NCBI GenBank assembly: GCA_964633825.1
Contig: CAZWHE010000120.1
Coordinates: forward strand, 1 to 12,778
Length of the DNA stretch: 12,778 bases
Direction of reading: 5' to 3'
Source: CAZWHE01 sp964633825
GTDB lineage: Bacteria > Planctomycetota > B15-G4 > CAYZWU01
Both the position numbers and the translations under genes were made by a program. The notes beneath the pieces are model-generated. The model searched no databases. It saw nothing but the letters and a program-made list of their open reading frames with translations, and had not been told where the DNA came from. How positions within the stretch are numbered: position 1 is the first letter of the stretch; the number at the start of each line of letters is the position of its first letter. Below, piece by piece: positions 1 to 7,690 of the stretch.

Positions 1-66
1 CTTGTCGCGGATGCCGCAGATCGCCTTCAGCTCATCGATGTTGTTCAGCTTGACGTGGATTTCCAT
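1..66 (-). CDS. Partial CDS (N-terminus only), possibly PhoH-like
   Basis: Only the first 22 codons are inside the window; the gene continues past the left edge. The visible peptide begins MEIHVKLNNIDEL and goes on KAICGIRDK. The ATG at 66-64 is the only plausible start, because an in-frame stop lies three codons upstream. No good Shine-Dalgarno precedes it. The gene starts 25 nt after the cdsA stop on the same strand, so it is probably the next gene of the same operon. A pattern of 'L..(C/F)G..D.N' shortly after the start is reminiscent of the N-terminal part of PhoH-family ATPases, but 22 residues cannot prove this. It does not look like the start of DXR (a Rossmann GSTGSIG motif), which is often found next to uppS-cdsA. 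Confidence 0.5.
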   Translation of the reverse strand, partial: MEIHVKLNNIDELKAICGIRDK

Positions 67-91
67 GGGAGATCAGTAAAACACCCGATCG

Positions 92-955
92 CTATAAAAG
101 AATGAGAAGAACATAACCGGCCGGAGCCGCCAGGATCAGCGAATCGATCAGATCGAAAACCCCGCCTGCGCCCGGAAAGACGTCGCCCGAGTCCTTCACG
201 CCCGCGCACCTTTTGACGACCGACTCCGCCAGATCGCCGAACATTGTGGCCCCGCCGACGACGAGACCGAAAACGACGCCAAAGAGATAAGATTCCGCGC
301 CCGGCACGGAGAAGGCCAGGACGCCGACGCCCATGGAGAGCGCAAGCCCGCCCACAGCTCCCGCTACGGTCTTGCCCGGGCTGACGCGCGGAATCAGTTT
401 CCGCTTTCCGAAAAGGGAACCCGAAAGATAGGCGCCGATATCACATGATTTCGACGTGATCACGAGGCCGTACGCGGCGCCGAGGCCGCCTTCTTTGCTG
501 AGCAGAATCGGGACCAGGCGGTAGAAGAGCCAAACCGTCAGAAAACCGAGAAGCGTCCGGGCAATCCGATCGACTCCGTCCTTCACGTGGCCGGCCAGAA
601 CGGCCCGGACATAGAGAGCAATCAGAAAGGCGGCGAGAAAAAGAAAATCGAAGGACGCCCACCGCCCCTCCGAGATCTGGCGCCACCCCTCGAGAACGGG
701 ATAAGCGATCCCGGCCGTGTAGAGAAGGCCGGGATAGGTTTTCCCCTCCCTCCCGAAGGAGACCTGTCTTTCTCCGGCCGGTTCCGGCCGGCCGGGTTCG
801 TCCCCAAAGAACCTGTTCCATTCCCGGAGGGCCGCCACACCCAGGATAAGGATCAAGGCGGAAGAGACGTAGGGTCTTTCCAGCTCGATATCGATCCAGC
901 AGGCCAGGCCGAGCGTGGCGAGAAGAAGTGTTCCGACGATTATTCGCGTTCTCAA
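92..955 (-). CDS. cdsA: Phosphatidate cytidylyltransferase (CDP-diglyceride synthase)
   Basis: An inner-membrane enzyme that makes CDP-diacylglycerol and PPi from phosphatidic acid and CTP, the precursor step for phospholipids. The product has 287 residues, is very hydrophobic and has several membrane segments. The family core is clear: CDIGAYLSGSLFGKRKL at about 171-187, SPGKT at 192-196, and the C-terminal signature SVVKR...KDSGDVFPGAGGVFDLIDS at about 245-272, with the K-D and D...D acidic residues that bind metal and nucleotide. The usual PGHGG..DR.D reads PGAGG..DLID here. The start is TTG (955-953). It overlaps the uppS stop as TTGA, and GAGG (967-964) lies 8 nt upstream, which supports translational coupling. 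The gene ends in TAG. The pairing uppS-cdsA is common in bacteria. Confidence 0.94.
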   Translation of the reverse strand: MRTRIIVGTLLLATLGLACWIDIELERPYVSSALILILGVAALREWNRFFGDEPGRPEPAGERQVSFGREGKTYPGLLYTAGIAYPVLEGWRQISEGRWASFDFLFLAAFLIALYVRAVLAGHVKDGVDRIARTLLGFLTVWLFYRLVPILLSKEGGLGAAYGLVITSKSCDIGAYLSGSLFGKRKLIPRVSPGKTVAGAVGGLALSMGVGVLAFSVPGAESYLFGVVFGLVVGGATMFGDLAESVVKRCAGVKDSGDVFPGAGGVFDLIDSLILAAPAGYVLLILL

Positions 956-1704
956 AGGGTCGTCCTCGAAGATCGCTCATTCCGATCGCCCGATTCGAGG
1001 CCGCCGAATTTCCTGACGCGGCTCTCGAAGACGTCGAGCGCCTCGTGTAATTTCTCCACCGTGAAATCGGGCCAGCAGACATCGGTGACATAAATCTCCG
1101 AATACGAAGACTGCCAGAGAAGAAAGTTGCTGAGCCGCATCTCCCCGGCCGTCCGGATCACCATGTCGGGATCCTCACCGGGCTGATAGAGGTGGCGGCT
1201 GAAGAGATTTTCGTCGATGTCGTCGGGCTCGAGCCTGCCTTGCTTGACCTTGTGCGCCAGGCTGCGTGCCGCATCCACGACCTCGGCGCGGCCGCCGTAG
1301 CTGATGGCGAGACAGAGATTGAGGCCGTCCCTGCCGGCCGTCTCCCTGACCGTTTTATCCACCTCGCGGCGCGTTTCGGGGGGGAGATGATCGAGCCTGC
1401 CGATGACGGTCAGCTTCACGTTATTCTTGCTGATCTCCTTCTTCTTCTCGATGAGAAACCTCCTCAGGAGGTTCATCAGTGTGTCCACCTCCTTTTTGGG
1501 ACGCTTCCAGTTCTCGAGGGAGAAGGCGTAGAGAGTCAGTCTCTTGACACCGAGCCTGTTGCATTCCTCTGTGATGCGCCTTGCCGCTTCGGCGCCGGCC
1601 CTGTGTCCTTCCACGCGCGCCAGACCGCGCTTCTCGGCCCATCGGCCGTTGCCGTCCATGATGATGGCGATGTGTCCTGGTGTATTTCGTCGTGAGGTTG
1701 GCAT
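952..1704 (-). CDS. uppS: Isoprenyl transferase (undecaprenyl diphosphate synthase family)
   Basis: A cytosolic cis-prenyltransferase that extends farnesyl-PP with isopentenyl-PP to give the C55 carrier lipid used for peptidoglycan and surface polysaccharides. The product has 250 residues, the usual length. Conserved blocks are HIAIIMDGNGRWA (11-23) with the catalytic Asp17, GHRAGAEA (33-40), FSLENWKRP (61-69), SYGGRAE (135-141), VIRTAGEMRLSNFLLWQ (182-198) and the YSE motif (201-203). The ATG at 1704-1702 follows the purA stop by 18 nt, with a G-rich GGGGCG just upstream. The last codons overlap the cdsA start (TTGA). The C-terminal tail after about residue 235 is charged and not conserved. 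The assignment is secure; the exact chain length of the product cannot be read from sequence. Confidence 0.97.
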   Translation of the reverse strand: MPTSRRNTPGHIAIIMDGNGRWAEKRGLARVEGHRAGAEAARRITEECNRLGVKRLTLYAFSLENWKRPKKEVDTLMNLLRRFLIEKKKEISKNNVKLTVIGRLDHLPPETRREVDKTVRETAGRDGLNLCLAISYGGRAEVVDAARSLAHKVKQGRLEPDDIDENLFSRHLYQPGEDPDMVIRTAGEMRLSNFLLWQSSYSEIYVTDVCWPDFTVEKLHEALDVFESRVRKFGGLESGDRNERSSRTTL

Positions 1705-1722
1705 GGCGCCCCATTCAAAACT

Positions 1723-2994
1723 TTAACGGATGATCGTCTGGTCGCGGCCGGGACCGACCGATATGATTTCCACGGGAACCCCCGCCGTCTTTTCCACGAA
1801 CTCAACGTATTTTTTTGCTTCAACAGGAAGATCTTCATAGGCGCGGCACGCCTTGATGTCGCCCTTCCAGCCGGAAAGATCGGTGAACCGCGGCTCCACG
1901 CTCTCGAGGAGATCCGTATCCCCCGGAAAGGAAGGCAGATCGGAGCCGGACGCGCTGTACGAGGTGCAGACCCTGAGCGGCTCGATGCCCGAAAGCACAT
2001 CGAGCTTTGTCAGAGCGATCGCGTGTATTCCGTTGAGATCGGCAACGTACCGGACCGCAACGCCGTCCAGCCAGCCGCACCGCCTCGGCCTTCCCGTGGT
2101 GGCGCCGTACTCGCCCCCTTCCTCCCTGAGCCGCTTGTCCAGGGCCTCGTCCCCCCCGGTGGGGAAAGGACCCTCTCCGACGCGCGTTGTGTACGCTTTC
2201 ACCACCCCGATGACGCGGCCCACCGCGTGAGGGGGAACACCGGCGCCGGCGGCCACACCCAGGGCGCAGGCGTTGGACGAGGTCACAAAGGGATAGGTGC
2301 CGTGATCCACGTCGAGCAGCGTTCCCTGGGCGCCCTCGAAAAAAACCTGGCGGCCCTTCTTCATGGCGTCGAGAATCATGGCGCTCGCGTCCGCGGCGAA
2401 GGCGCCCAGGCGTTTCGAATAGACCTCGTATTCCGCGAAAACCGCGTCCGCTTCGAGAGGTTCCATGGCGAAAGCCTTTTCGATGATCTCGTTTTTTATG
2501 GGCAGAACATCTTCCACCTTGCGCCGGAACCTGTCGAAATCGACCAGGTCGTAAAGCCTGAGCCCCATGCGCGACATTTTGTCCGTGTAGCAGGGGCCGA
2601 TGCCGCGAAGGGTCGTCCCGATCTTTCTCTTCCGCCTCTTCTCGTTCGCCTCTTCGAAGCTTCTGTGCCAGGGCATGACGAGATGGGCGCGGCCGCTGAT
2701 GAAGAGCCGGCCGTCCAGGTCGACGCCGGCCGCGGCGAACTCGTCCATCTCGGTCAGAAGACGGCCCGGATCGACGACAACGCCGTTGCCGATGATGTTC
2801 CGCTTTCCTTCGTGTAGAAGCCCGGACGGAAGAAGGTGAAAGACAAAACGGCGGCCCCGGGCTTCGACGGTGTGGCCCGCATTGGCCCCGCCCTGATAGC
2901 GGACGACGAGGTCGGCTTTTTCAGAGATGAGATCGAGGATCTTCCCCTTTCCCTCGTCTCCCCATTGTGTTCCGACAACCGTTGTTGCAGGCAT
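1723..2994 (-). CDS. purA: Adenylosuccinate synthetase
   Basis: Joins IMP and aspartate using GTP to form adenylosuccinate, the first committed step from IMP to AMP, in the cytosol. The chosen start gives 423 residues, normal for the family. The P-loop-like WGDEGKGK is at 11-18 with the catalytic Asp13, and His41 sits in GGANAGHT. Further conserved blocks are GIGPCYTDK (131-139), GAQGTLLDVDHGTYPF (221-236), RVGEGPFPT (271-279), GATTGRPRRCGW (297-308) and GPGRDQTI near the end. The frame stays open upstream to 3120, but those 42 extra residues are not family-like. The ATG at 2994-2992 has GGAAG about 6 nt upstream and puts Asp13 and His41 at the canonical numbers. uppS follows after 18 nt. Confidence 0.97.
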   Translation of the reverse strand: MPATTVVGTQWGDEGKGKILDLISEKADLVVRYQGGANAGHTVEARGRRFVFHLLPSGLLHEGKRNIIGNGVVVDPGRLLTEMDEFAAAGVDLDGRLFISGRAHLVMPWHRSFEEANEKRRKRKIGTTLRGIGPCYTDKMSRMGLRLYDLVDFDRFRRKVEDVLPIKNEIIEKAFAMEPLEADAVFAEYEVYSKRLGAFAADASAMILDAMKKGRQVFFEGAQGTLLDVDHGTYPFVTSSNACALGVAAGAGVPPHAVGRVIGVVKAYTTRVGEGPFPTGGDEALDKRLREEGGEYGATTGRPRRCGWLDGVAVRYVADLNGIHAIALTKLDVLSGIEPLRVCTSYSASGSDLPSFPGDTDLLESVEPRFTDLSGWKGDIKACRAYEDLPVEAKKYVEFVEKTAGVPVEIISVGPGRDQTIIR

Positions 2995-3138
2995 CGAGAT
3001 CTTCCATGGTTTTTTGAATCGGTTTCTCTGTTTCGCGGCCAGAAAAGAATGTTGCCTCTCGGGAATGAGAAAATCAAGGGGTAAAAGGTTCGGCGGCCCG
3101 TCCGGCGGAGCGTGACGCAATCTTCTGTTGTCGACGGA
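2995..3138. other. Intergenic gap between histidine kinase and purA
   Basis: A 144-nt gap on the path from the kinase to purA. I see no convincing terminator. Read on the minus strand, TTGATT is followed 17 nt later by CAACAT, which is too weak (3 of 6 in the -10 box) to call a promoter. purA could therefore be read through from the kinase gene or have its own promoter that I cannot recognise. Confidence 0.4.
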
Positions 3139-5049
3139 TTATATGGACGGCGTTTTTTGCCCCGAGCTTTGCAGCGGCTCCTGGGCAAGGGCCGGACAGT
3201 GGGGCGCGGTTTCTTCGGAAACAGCCTCCGGCTCTGTGATGCCGTCCCGGTTTTCCATGGGAAGAATGATCTCAAACTCAGCCCCGCCGCCGGTTCCGTT
3301 GCGGGCTTCGAGCAGGCCGCCGTGCTCTTCGATAATGCCGAATGAAAGAGACAGGCCGAGGCCCGTTCCCTCGCCGATCTCTTTGGTCGTGAAAAAGGGC
3401 TCAAAGATTCTGCTCAGAGTGTCCTCGGGAATTCCCGGACCCGTGTCGGCAATTCGGACGACCACGTTCCCCTTGCACCGGCGGGTCGAAACCTTGATCT
3501 TCTTTTCGCCGCCCCGGCCTTTCAGCTCGTAGTGGGAGTTCGTGAAAAGATTCACGAAAACGTGCTGGATCTGGCCGGCGTCGGCCATGACCATGGGAAG
3601 CTCTTCCTTGAGATCGAGCTCGACCTCCACGTCATCTCTCAGGAATTGGTATTCCACAAGATTCACCGATTCGACAACGACGCGATTGATATCGGTTTTC
3701 ATTTTCTCGGGGACCTGCATCCTGGCGAACTTCAGGAGGTTATCGAGTACTTTCCTGCACCGTTCCGTCTGCTGGCTGATGATCTTGACCGGCTCCCTGT
3801 CGGATTGTTCGAGATGAGACATCTCGAGGAGCTGCGAACAACCCGAGATCGAGGCGAGGGGGTTGTTCAGCTCGTGGGCAAACCCGGCGACCAGACCGCC
3901 GAGGGAGTTGAGCTTTTCCATCTGGACGAGACGCTGTTCGATCTTCTTCCGATTCGTAATATCCTTGACGAACAGAACGAAGCCCATGATGCAGCCGTCC
4001 CATTCGCAGAGCGGAGAAGAAGAGATAAGAATCTGCCTCTCGCCGCCGGGCTCGGCGAGACGGGCGCTGAACTCGACGCTTTTAAAATTCCGGATAGCGC
4101 CGGCAAGACTCTCTCTCGACTCCTCTTCATTCAGCCGAATGATCTCGGTCACCTGGCGGTTGGCCGCCTCCTTTTCCGCGACGTTGAATAAATCGAGGGC
4201 GATCCTGTTCATTTCCGCAACACGCCCCCTCAGGTCGAGGGTGATCACGGCATCGTTGACGCTGTCCACAACCCGGCTCAGGACCTTGAGCCTCTCGTTG
4301 GCGATGTTCTCGGCCGATACATCGCTCACCTTGAAGAGAACGGCTTTCCGCTTGCCCACCGAAGTGGTCAAGGGATAACAGGAAAGCATATAGCGCGGCT
4401 TTCCCCTCCGGCCCCGGACGCATACGGGGGCTTCCGTTCCGCTGCGCATGGCTTTCCACACCCAGGTCTCCCTTTCATTCACTCCGATTTCGAGGAGCAG
4501 GGATTTCAAGGGCGCCCCCTCCCGGCCGAAGCGAAAACGGGATTCGGCAGGGCCGTTCACGCGGATCACCCTTTTTCCATCCGCAATGAAGGCGAAGCCG
4601 CTGAAGGACGAAAAAAGGGATTCGATGAAATTCGCCGAATCGGTAATGAGCCTGAGCCGCCCCGAGTCGGCGATGCGGGCAAAGGAGAGGACGATGAGAG
4701 CACAGCCCAACCCCCTGGAGAGATCCCCGACATAAAATGAGCTCTCGCCGGCCAGGCCGATGACGGCGCTGAGAGAAAGGGCCGAGATGCCCAAGAGGAT
4801 CGGCCAGGCGATTCCGATTCGGATCCATCTCTTCAGAAAGAGAAGAAGCGTGAACGATCCGGCAAGAAAGAGTCCGTTCACAACGTTCTCGAATCCCCTG
4901 TTCACGTGAGCCATGATCATCACGGGAAGGAGAAATCCGATCAAAAAAACGACCAAAATGGGAACAGAGGATGAGGAAAAGAAAAACTTTTCGAAAAGAC
5001 GGGTCAAGACCGACTTCGGAACATTCCTGTCTCTTTTGGTGGAAATCAC
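3139..5049 (-). CDS. Membrane sensor histidine kinase, 4 TM segments and two PAS domains
   Basis: Predicted to autophosphorylate on a histidine after sensing a signal and pass the phosphate to a response regulator. From the chosen start it has 636 residues. Four hydrophobic segments lie near 29-49, 54-73, 78-100 and 106-126, with almost no periplasmic loop. A PAS-like region (about 138-245) and a second PAS (about 255-370, ending in the typical FVKDITNRKK) follow. The HisKA domain has the H-box FAHELNNPLASISG with His392. The ATPase domain has N-box Asn500/Asn504, DTGPGIP from Asp535, FEPFFTTK (549-556) and GEGTGLGLS (559-567). The tail after about 600 is rich in Glu, Pro and Gln. An in-frame TTG exists at 5082, but GTG at 5049 has a strong AAGGAAAAGGGG 6 nt upstream. 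No response regulator or receiver domain is in the window, so the partner and signal are unknown. Confidence 0.95.
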   Translation of the reverse strand: MISTKRDRNVPKSVLTRLFEKFFFSSSSVPILVVFLIGFLLPVMIMAHVNRGFENVVNGLFLAGSFTLLLFLKRWIRIGIAWPILLGISALSLSAVIGLAGESSFYVGDLSRGLGCALIVLSFARIADSGRLRLITDSANFIESLFSSFSGFAFIADGKRVIRVNGPAESRFRFGREGAPLKSLLLEIGVNERETWVWKAMRSGTEAPVCVRGRRGKPRYMLSCYPLTTSVGKRKAVLFKVSDVSAENIANERLKVLSRVVDSVNDAVITLDLRGRVAEMNRIALDLFNVAEKEAANRQVTEIIRLNEEESRESLAGAIRNFKSVEFSARLAEPGGERQILISSSPLCEWDGCIMGFVLFVKDITNRKKIEQRLVQMEKLNSLGGLVAGFAHELNNPLASISGCSQLLEMSHLEQSDREPVKIISQQTERCRKVLDNLLKFARMQVPEKMKTDINRVVVESVNLVEYQFLRDDVEVELDLKEELPMVMADAGQIQHVFVNLFTNSHYELKGRGGEKKIKVSTRRCKGNVVVRIADTGPGIPEDTLSRIFEPFFTTKEIGEGTGLGLSLSFGIIEEHGGLLEARNGTGGGAEFEIILPMENRDGITEPEAVSEETAPHCPALAQEPLQSSGQKTPSI

Positions 5050-5055
5050 CTGAAT

Positions 5056-5067
5056 CCCCTTTTCCTT
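5056..5067 (-). promoter_or_regulatory. Ribosome-binding site deciding the kinase start
   Basis: Reads AAGGAAAAGGGG on the minus strand, 6 nt before the GTG at 5049-5047. The upstream in-frame TTG at 5082 has no comparable site, so this purine tract is the reason for choosing the shorter protein. Confidence 0.65.
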
Positions 5068-5169
5068 ATCCCCTCGAAACAAAAGCCCGATTTTCCGAAG
5101 AGCCTCTCCACCGCAGCGCGGTGCGAAGCCCCGTTCCCCACGGGTTCTGCTTGTGTATTTATCGACTTG

Positions 5170-5200
5170 AATATAATTTTTATTAATTCTTTTTTTTCAA
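5170..5200 (-). promoter_or_regulatory. Possible sigma70-type promoter for the kinase gene
   Basis: On the minus strand, TTGAAA (5200-5195) matches the -35 consensus at 5 of 6 positions and TATATT (5175-5170) matches the -10 at 5 of 6. The spacer is 19 nt, longer than ideal. The setting (AT-rich, A-tract in the spacer, upstream of a gene on the same strand) supports it. It may also serve purA-uppS-cdsA by read-through. Confidence 0.4.
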
Positions 5201-5282
5201 GGATTTGTATTGAATCAGGTAGAAGAACGGGAAAAGGAGGCGACAAACAGGCGGGATGATTTCCCCGAGTTATCCGGAAGAG

Positions 5283-6872
5283 TTATTCGGAAGGCCGATT
5301 CCGCCCCCCCTTTTTTCCATATCCGCCGCCGCCCGGGGTTCTGATCGAAAGGAGCGCTCCTCTCTTCAGAGGGAGCGCAACTCTCCCGGGAAGAGAACGG
5401 AAAGGACCGCTGTCACTGACTTTGATGGAGCACCTCTTCCCCGGCTCTCCGCCTTTCAGTCCATAGGGGCCCTTCTCGGTGCGGTCGGCGAGCACGGAGA
5501 GTTCGGCGTCGCTGAGCAGTTTCAGCTCCCTCACGATTCCGTCGCCACCGCGACAGAGACCGCGCCCCCCCGATCGGGACCGCAGGGAGAAGCGCTCCAC
5601 CCTGATGGGGCATGCGGGCTCAAGGGCTTCCACGGGGGTGTTCATCGTATTGGTCATGTGGGACTGGACGGCCGATACGCCGGCGCACCCCGACGCGGCG
5701 CCCGCCCCGCCGGCCATGGTTTCATAATAGGCAAAAGGACGGCCCTTCTTGTCGATCCCGCCCAGGGAGAGATTGCACATCGTGCCGGCTGATGCCGCCG
5801 GGATCTTCCCCGGCAGGGCTTTCGAGAGCGCGCCGAGAAGAACGTCGACGATCCTCTGGGAGGTCTCGACGTTGCCGCCCGCAACAGCCGCGGGAAAGAG
5901 GGCGTTCACGAGAGATCCCTCGGGCGCTGTCACGCGAACGGGCTTCATGGCGCCCCAGTTGGACGGGGACTCGTCCGGGGCCAGCGTCCTGAGAACATAA
6001 AAAACGCACGACAGCGTTACGGCCAGGTTGGCGTTGAGCGGGCCCTTCATCTGGGGCGAGGTTCCGGTGAAATCGACATCGATCCGTGAGCCCCGGATTT
6101 TCAGGGAGACGCGGATCACGGCCGGCCCGGACCGGGAGCCGCCGCCGTCCATCACGTCCTCGAAACGATACTCCCCGTCGGGGATTTCGCGCAGCACTTC
6201 TTTCATGAGACCGGCGGCGTGGCGCAGGAGCGCTCCGGCCGCGGCCTGGAGCTTTTTCCGCCCGTACCGTTTCGCCAGGGCCCGCAGCCGCCGGACCCCG
6301 AGGTCGCCCGCAGCGAACTGGGCCCGGAAATCGCCGAGCCGCTCCTCGGGCGTGCGGACCTGGTTGAGAATGAGGGCGAGAAGGTCCTCCTGCAAAACGC
6401 CGCGCTTCATGATCTTCACCGGCGGGATGCGCACCCCTTCCTGAAAGATCTCCGTGGCGGGCCCCATCGATCCCGGGACCATGCCGCCCACGTCGGCGTG
6501 GTGGGCCCGTGTTGCCGTGTAGAAATCGGGCTTCGCGCCCGACCGGCGGCCCGAGAGATAGACGGGCGTCACCATGGTGATATCGGGAAGGTGGGTCCCG
6601 CCGGCGAAAGGATCATTGAGCACGGCCACGTCGCCGGGACCGAGATCGATCGTATCGAGCACGGCTTTCACCGAGAGCGGCGTGGAACCGAGGTGAACGG
6701 GGATGTGGGCCGCCAGGGCCGCCATCTCTCCCCGCCCGTCGAAGAGGGCGCACGAGAAATCGCGGCGCTCCTTGATGTTCGGTGAAAAGGAAGACCGCAT
6801 GAGGGCCACGCCCATCTCCTCGGCCACGGAGGAGAAGAGGCTGTCGAAGACCATGAGATCGATACCGCTCAC
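5283..6872 (-). CDS. Hydantoinase B / oxoprolinase family protein (HyuB-like)
   Basis: Belongs to the family of N-methylhydantoinase B, the 5-oxoprolinase C-terminal half and the acetone carboxylase alpha subunit. These are ATP-dependent amidohydrolases or carboxylases that normally work with a HyuA partner. The product has 529 residues, the usual length, and looks intact. Family blocks are SPNIKERRDFSCALFD (30-45), HIPVHLGS (56-63), NDPFAGGTHLPD (86-97), RAHHADVGGMVPGS (122-135), EIFQEGVRIPPVK (141-153), MTNTMNTPVEALE (406-418) and the C-terminal TPGGGGYG (512-519). The start is GTG (6872-6870), which overlaps the purQ stop as GTGA, with GGAGAAGGGGAG upstream. The frame stays open far into purQ, but that extension is antisense-like noise. 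No hyuA gene follows: the next gene is a kinase 233 nt away. The substrate is unknown. Confidence 0.94.
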   Translation of the reverse strand: MSGIDLMVFDSLFSSVAEEMGVALMRSSFSPNIKERRDFSCALFDGRGEMAALAAHIPVHLGSTPLSVKAVLDTIDLGPGDVAVLNDPFAGGTHLPDITMVTPVYLSGRRSGAKPDFYTATRAHHADVGGMVPGSMGPATEIFQEGVRIPPVKIMKRGVLQEDLLALILNQVRTPEERLGDFRAQFAAGDLGVRRLRALAKRYGRKKLQAAAGALLRHAAGLMKEVLREIPDGEYRFEDVMDGGGSRSGPAVIRVSLKIRGSRIDVDFTGTSPQMKGPLNANLAVTLSCVFYVLRTLAPDESPSNWGAMKPVRVTAPEGSLVNALFPAAVAGGNVETSQRIVDVLLGALSKALPGKIPAASAGTMCNLSLGGIDKKGRPFAYYETMAGGAGAASGCAGVSAVQSHMTNTMNTPVEALEPACPIRVERFSLRSRSGGRGLCRGGDGIVRELKLLSDAELSVLADRTEKGPYGLKGGEPGKRCSIKVSDSGPFRSLPGRVALPLKRGALLSIRTPGGGGYGKKGGRNRPSE

Positions 6873-7690
6873 CGGGACGCGCTCCCCTTCTCCCTCGTTT
6901 TGAGGTGTTCCACGGCGTTCCTGAAGATTTTCAAGCCCAGCCCCTCGTCGGGCAGGGACCGGGCGATTTTCTGCCGCGGCCACTGGGGGTGGTTGAGGGG
7001 GGACGTGTAAGCTTCGGGGTGTGGCATGAGCCCGAAGATCCGGCCCGTGGGATCGCAGACGCCGGCCACGGCCCGGAGCGATCCGTTCGGGTTGTGGGGA
7101 AACTCCATGGTCGGCTCGTCCGTGTCCGGACAAACGTAGCGGAGCGCCAGAAGCCCCTTCCTCTCCATCCTGTCGAGCACGTCCTCGTCGCGCAGAAAAA
7201 ACTTTCCTTCGCCGTGGCGGATCGGGAGGTCGATTGCGCCGAGCCCGCGGGTGAAGATCGACGGGGACCGCGGATCGGCTTTCACCCGGACCCAGTCGTC
7301 GCGGAACACGCCCGAATCGTTGTGCGTGATGGTGAAGCGCTGGGTTCCGTAGTCGTTGTCCATGCCGGGGAGGATGCCGAGCTTGGCCATTGTCTGGAAC
7401 CCGTTGCATATCCCGATCACGAGCCCACCCTTGTCAATGAAGCCGATGAGCCGGCCGGCCAGCCCGTACCTGAGACGGTTGGCGTAGACCTTTCCCGCCG
7501 CGATGTGGTCGCCGAATGAGAAGCCGCCGATCAGGGCGACGAGGCCGTACCCGTCGAGCGCGCGGTCCCGGCCGATGATGTCGTTCAGGTGAACCTGGTC
7601 CACGGCCGCGCCGGCCAGGGCGAAAGCGTGGGCTGTTTCGGCCTCGCAGTTGAGCCCGTATCCCGTGATCACGAGGACGCGCACTGTCAT
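6869..7690 (-). CDS. purQ: Phosphoribosylformylglycinamidine synthase, glutaminase subunit
   Basis: A class I glutamine amidotransferase subunit that releases ammonia from glutamine and feeds it to PurL for FGAR to FGAM conversion, step 4 of purine synthesis. The product has 273 residues, like the long PurQ form rather than the Bacillus form of about 227. The N-terminus reads VRVLVITGYGLNCE. The nucleophile is Cys95 in IGICNGFQ, and the His224/Glu226 pair lies in LMPHPEAY. Gly-rich GGFSFGD (55-61) fits the amidotransferase fold. The ATG at 7690-7688 overlaps the purL stop as ATGA, with GGGGAAGG upstream. Ten further in-frame codons upstream (to 7720) were rejected. The 3' end overlaps the next gene (GTGA), so the three genes are probably translated in a coupled way. 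Confidence 0.97.
   Translation of the reverse strand: MTVRVLVITGYGLNCEAETAHAFALAGAAVDQVHLNDIIGRDRALDGYGLVALIGGFSFGDHIAAGKVYANRLRYGLAGRLIGFIDKGGLVIGICNGFQTMAKLGILPGMDNDYGTQRFTITHNDSGVFRDDWVRVKADPRSPSIFTRGLGAIDLPIRHGEGKFFLRDEDVLDRMERKGLLALRYVCPDTDEPTMEFPHNPNGSLRAVAGVCDPTGRIFGLMPHPEAYTSPLNHPQWPRQKIARSLPDEGLGLKIFRNAVEHLKTREKGSASR

Larger units (their letters stand above)
5050..5282. other. Intergenic region before the kinase gene: AT-rich island and leader hairpins
   Basis: A 233-nt gap between the end of the hydantoinase-B-like gene and the kinase start. From about 5151 to 5215 it is strikingly AT-rich against the GC-rich surroundings. It holds a possible promoter (5170-5200) inside a CTTGAA/TTCAAG dyad (5166-5171 and 5196-5201). 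Downstream in the transcript are two perfect short stems: CCCGT/ACGGG (5130-5134 and 5140-5144, 5-nt loop) and CACCGC/GCGGTG (5109-5114 and 5118-5123, 3-nt loop). Neither has a U-run, so they are not obvious terminators. No clear terminator for the upstream operon was found between 5282 and 5215. Confidence 0.5.

Noticed and set aside
2995..3120. 42-codon N-terminal extension of purA
   Set aside because: It is not similar to any PurA start and would shift the catalytic Asp13 and His41 from their canonical positions. The ATG at 2994 has its own ribosome-binding site.
6873..7409. Long upstream extension of the HyuB-like frame over purQ
   Set aside because: It overlaps conserved purQ codons in another frame and reads as Arg/Pro-rich noise. 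The GTG at 6872 begins right at the family-like sequence.
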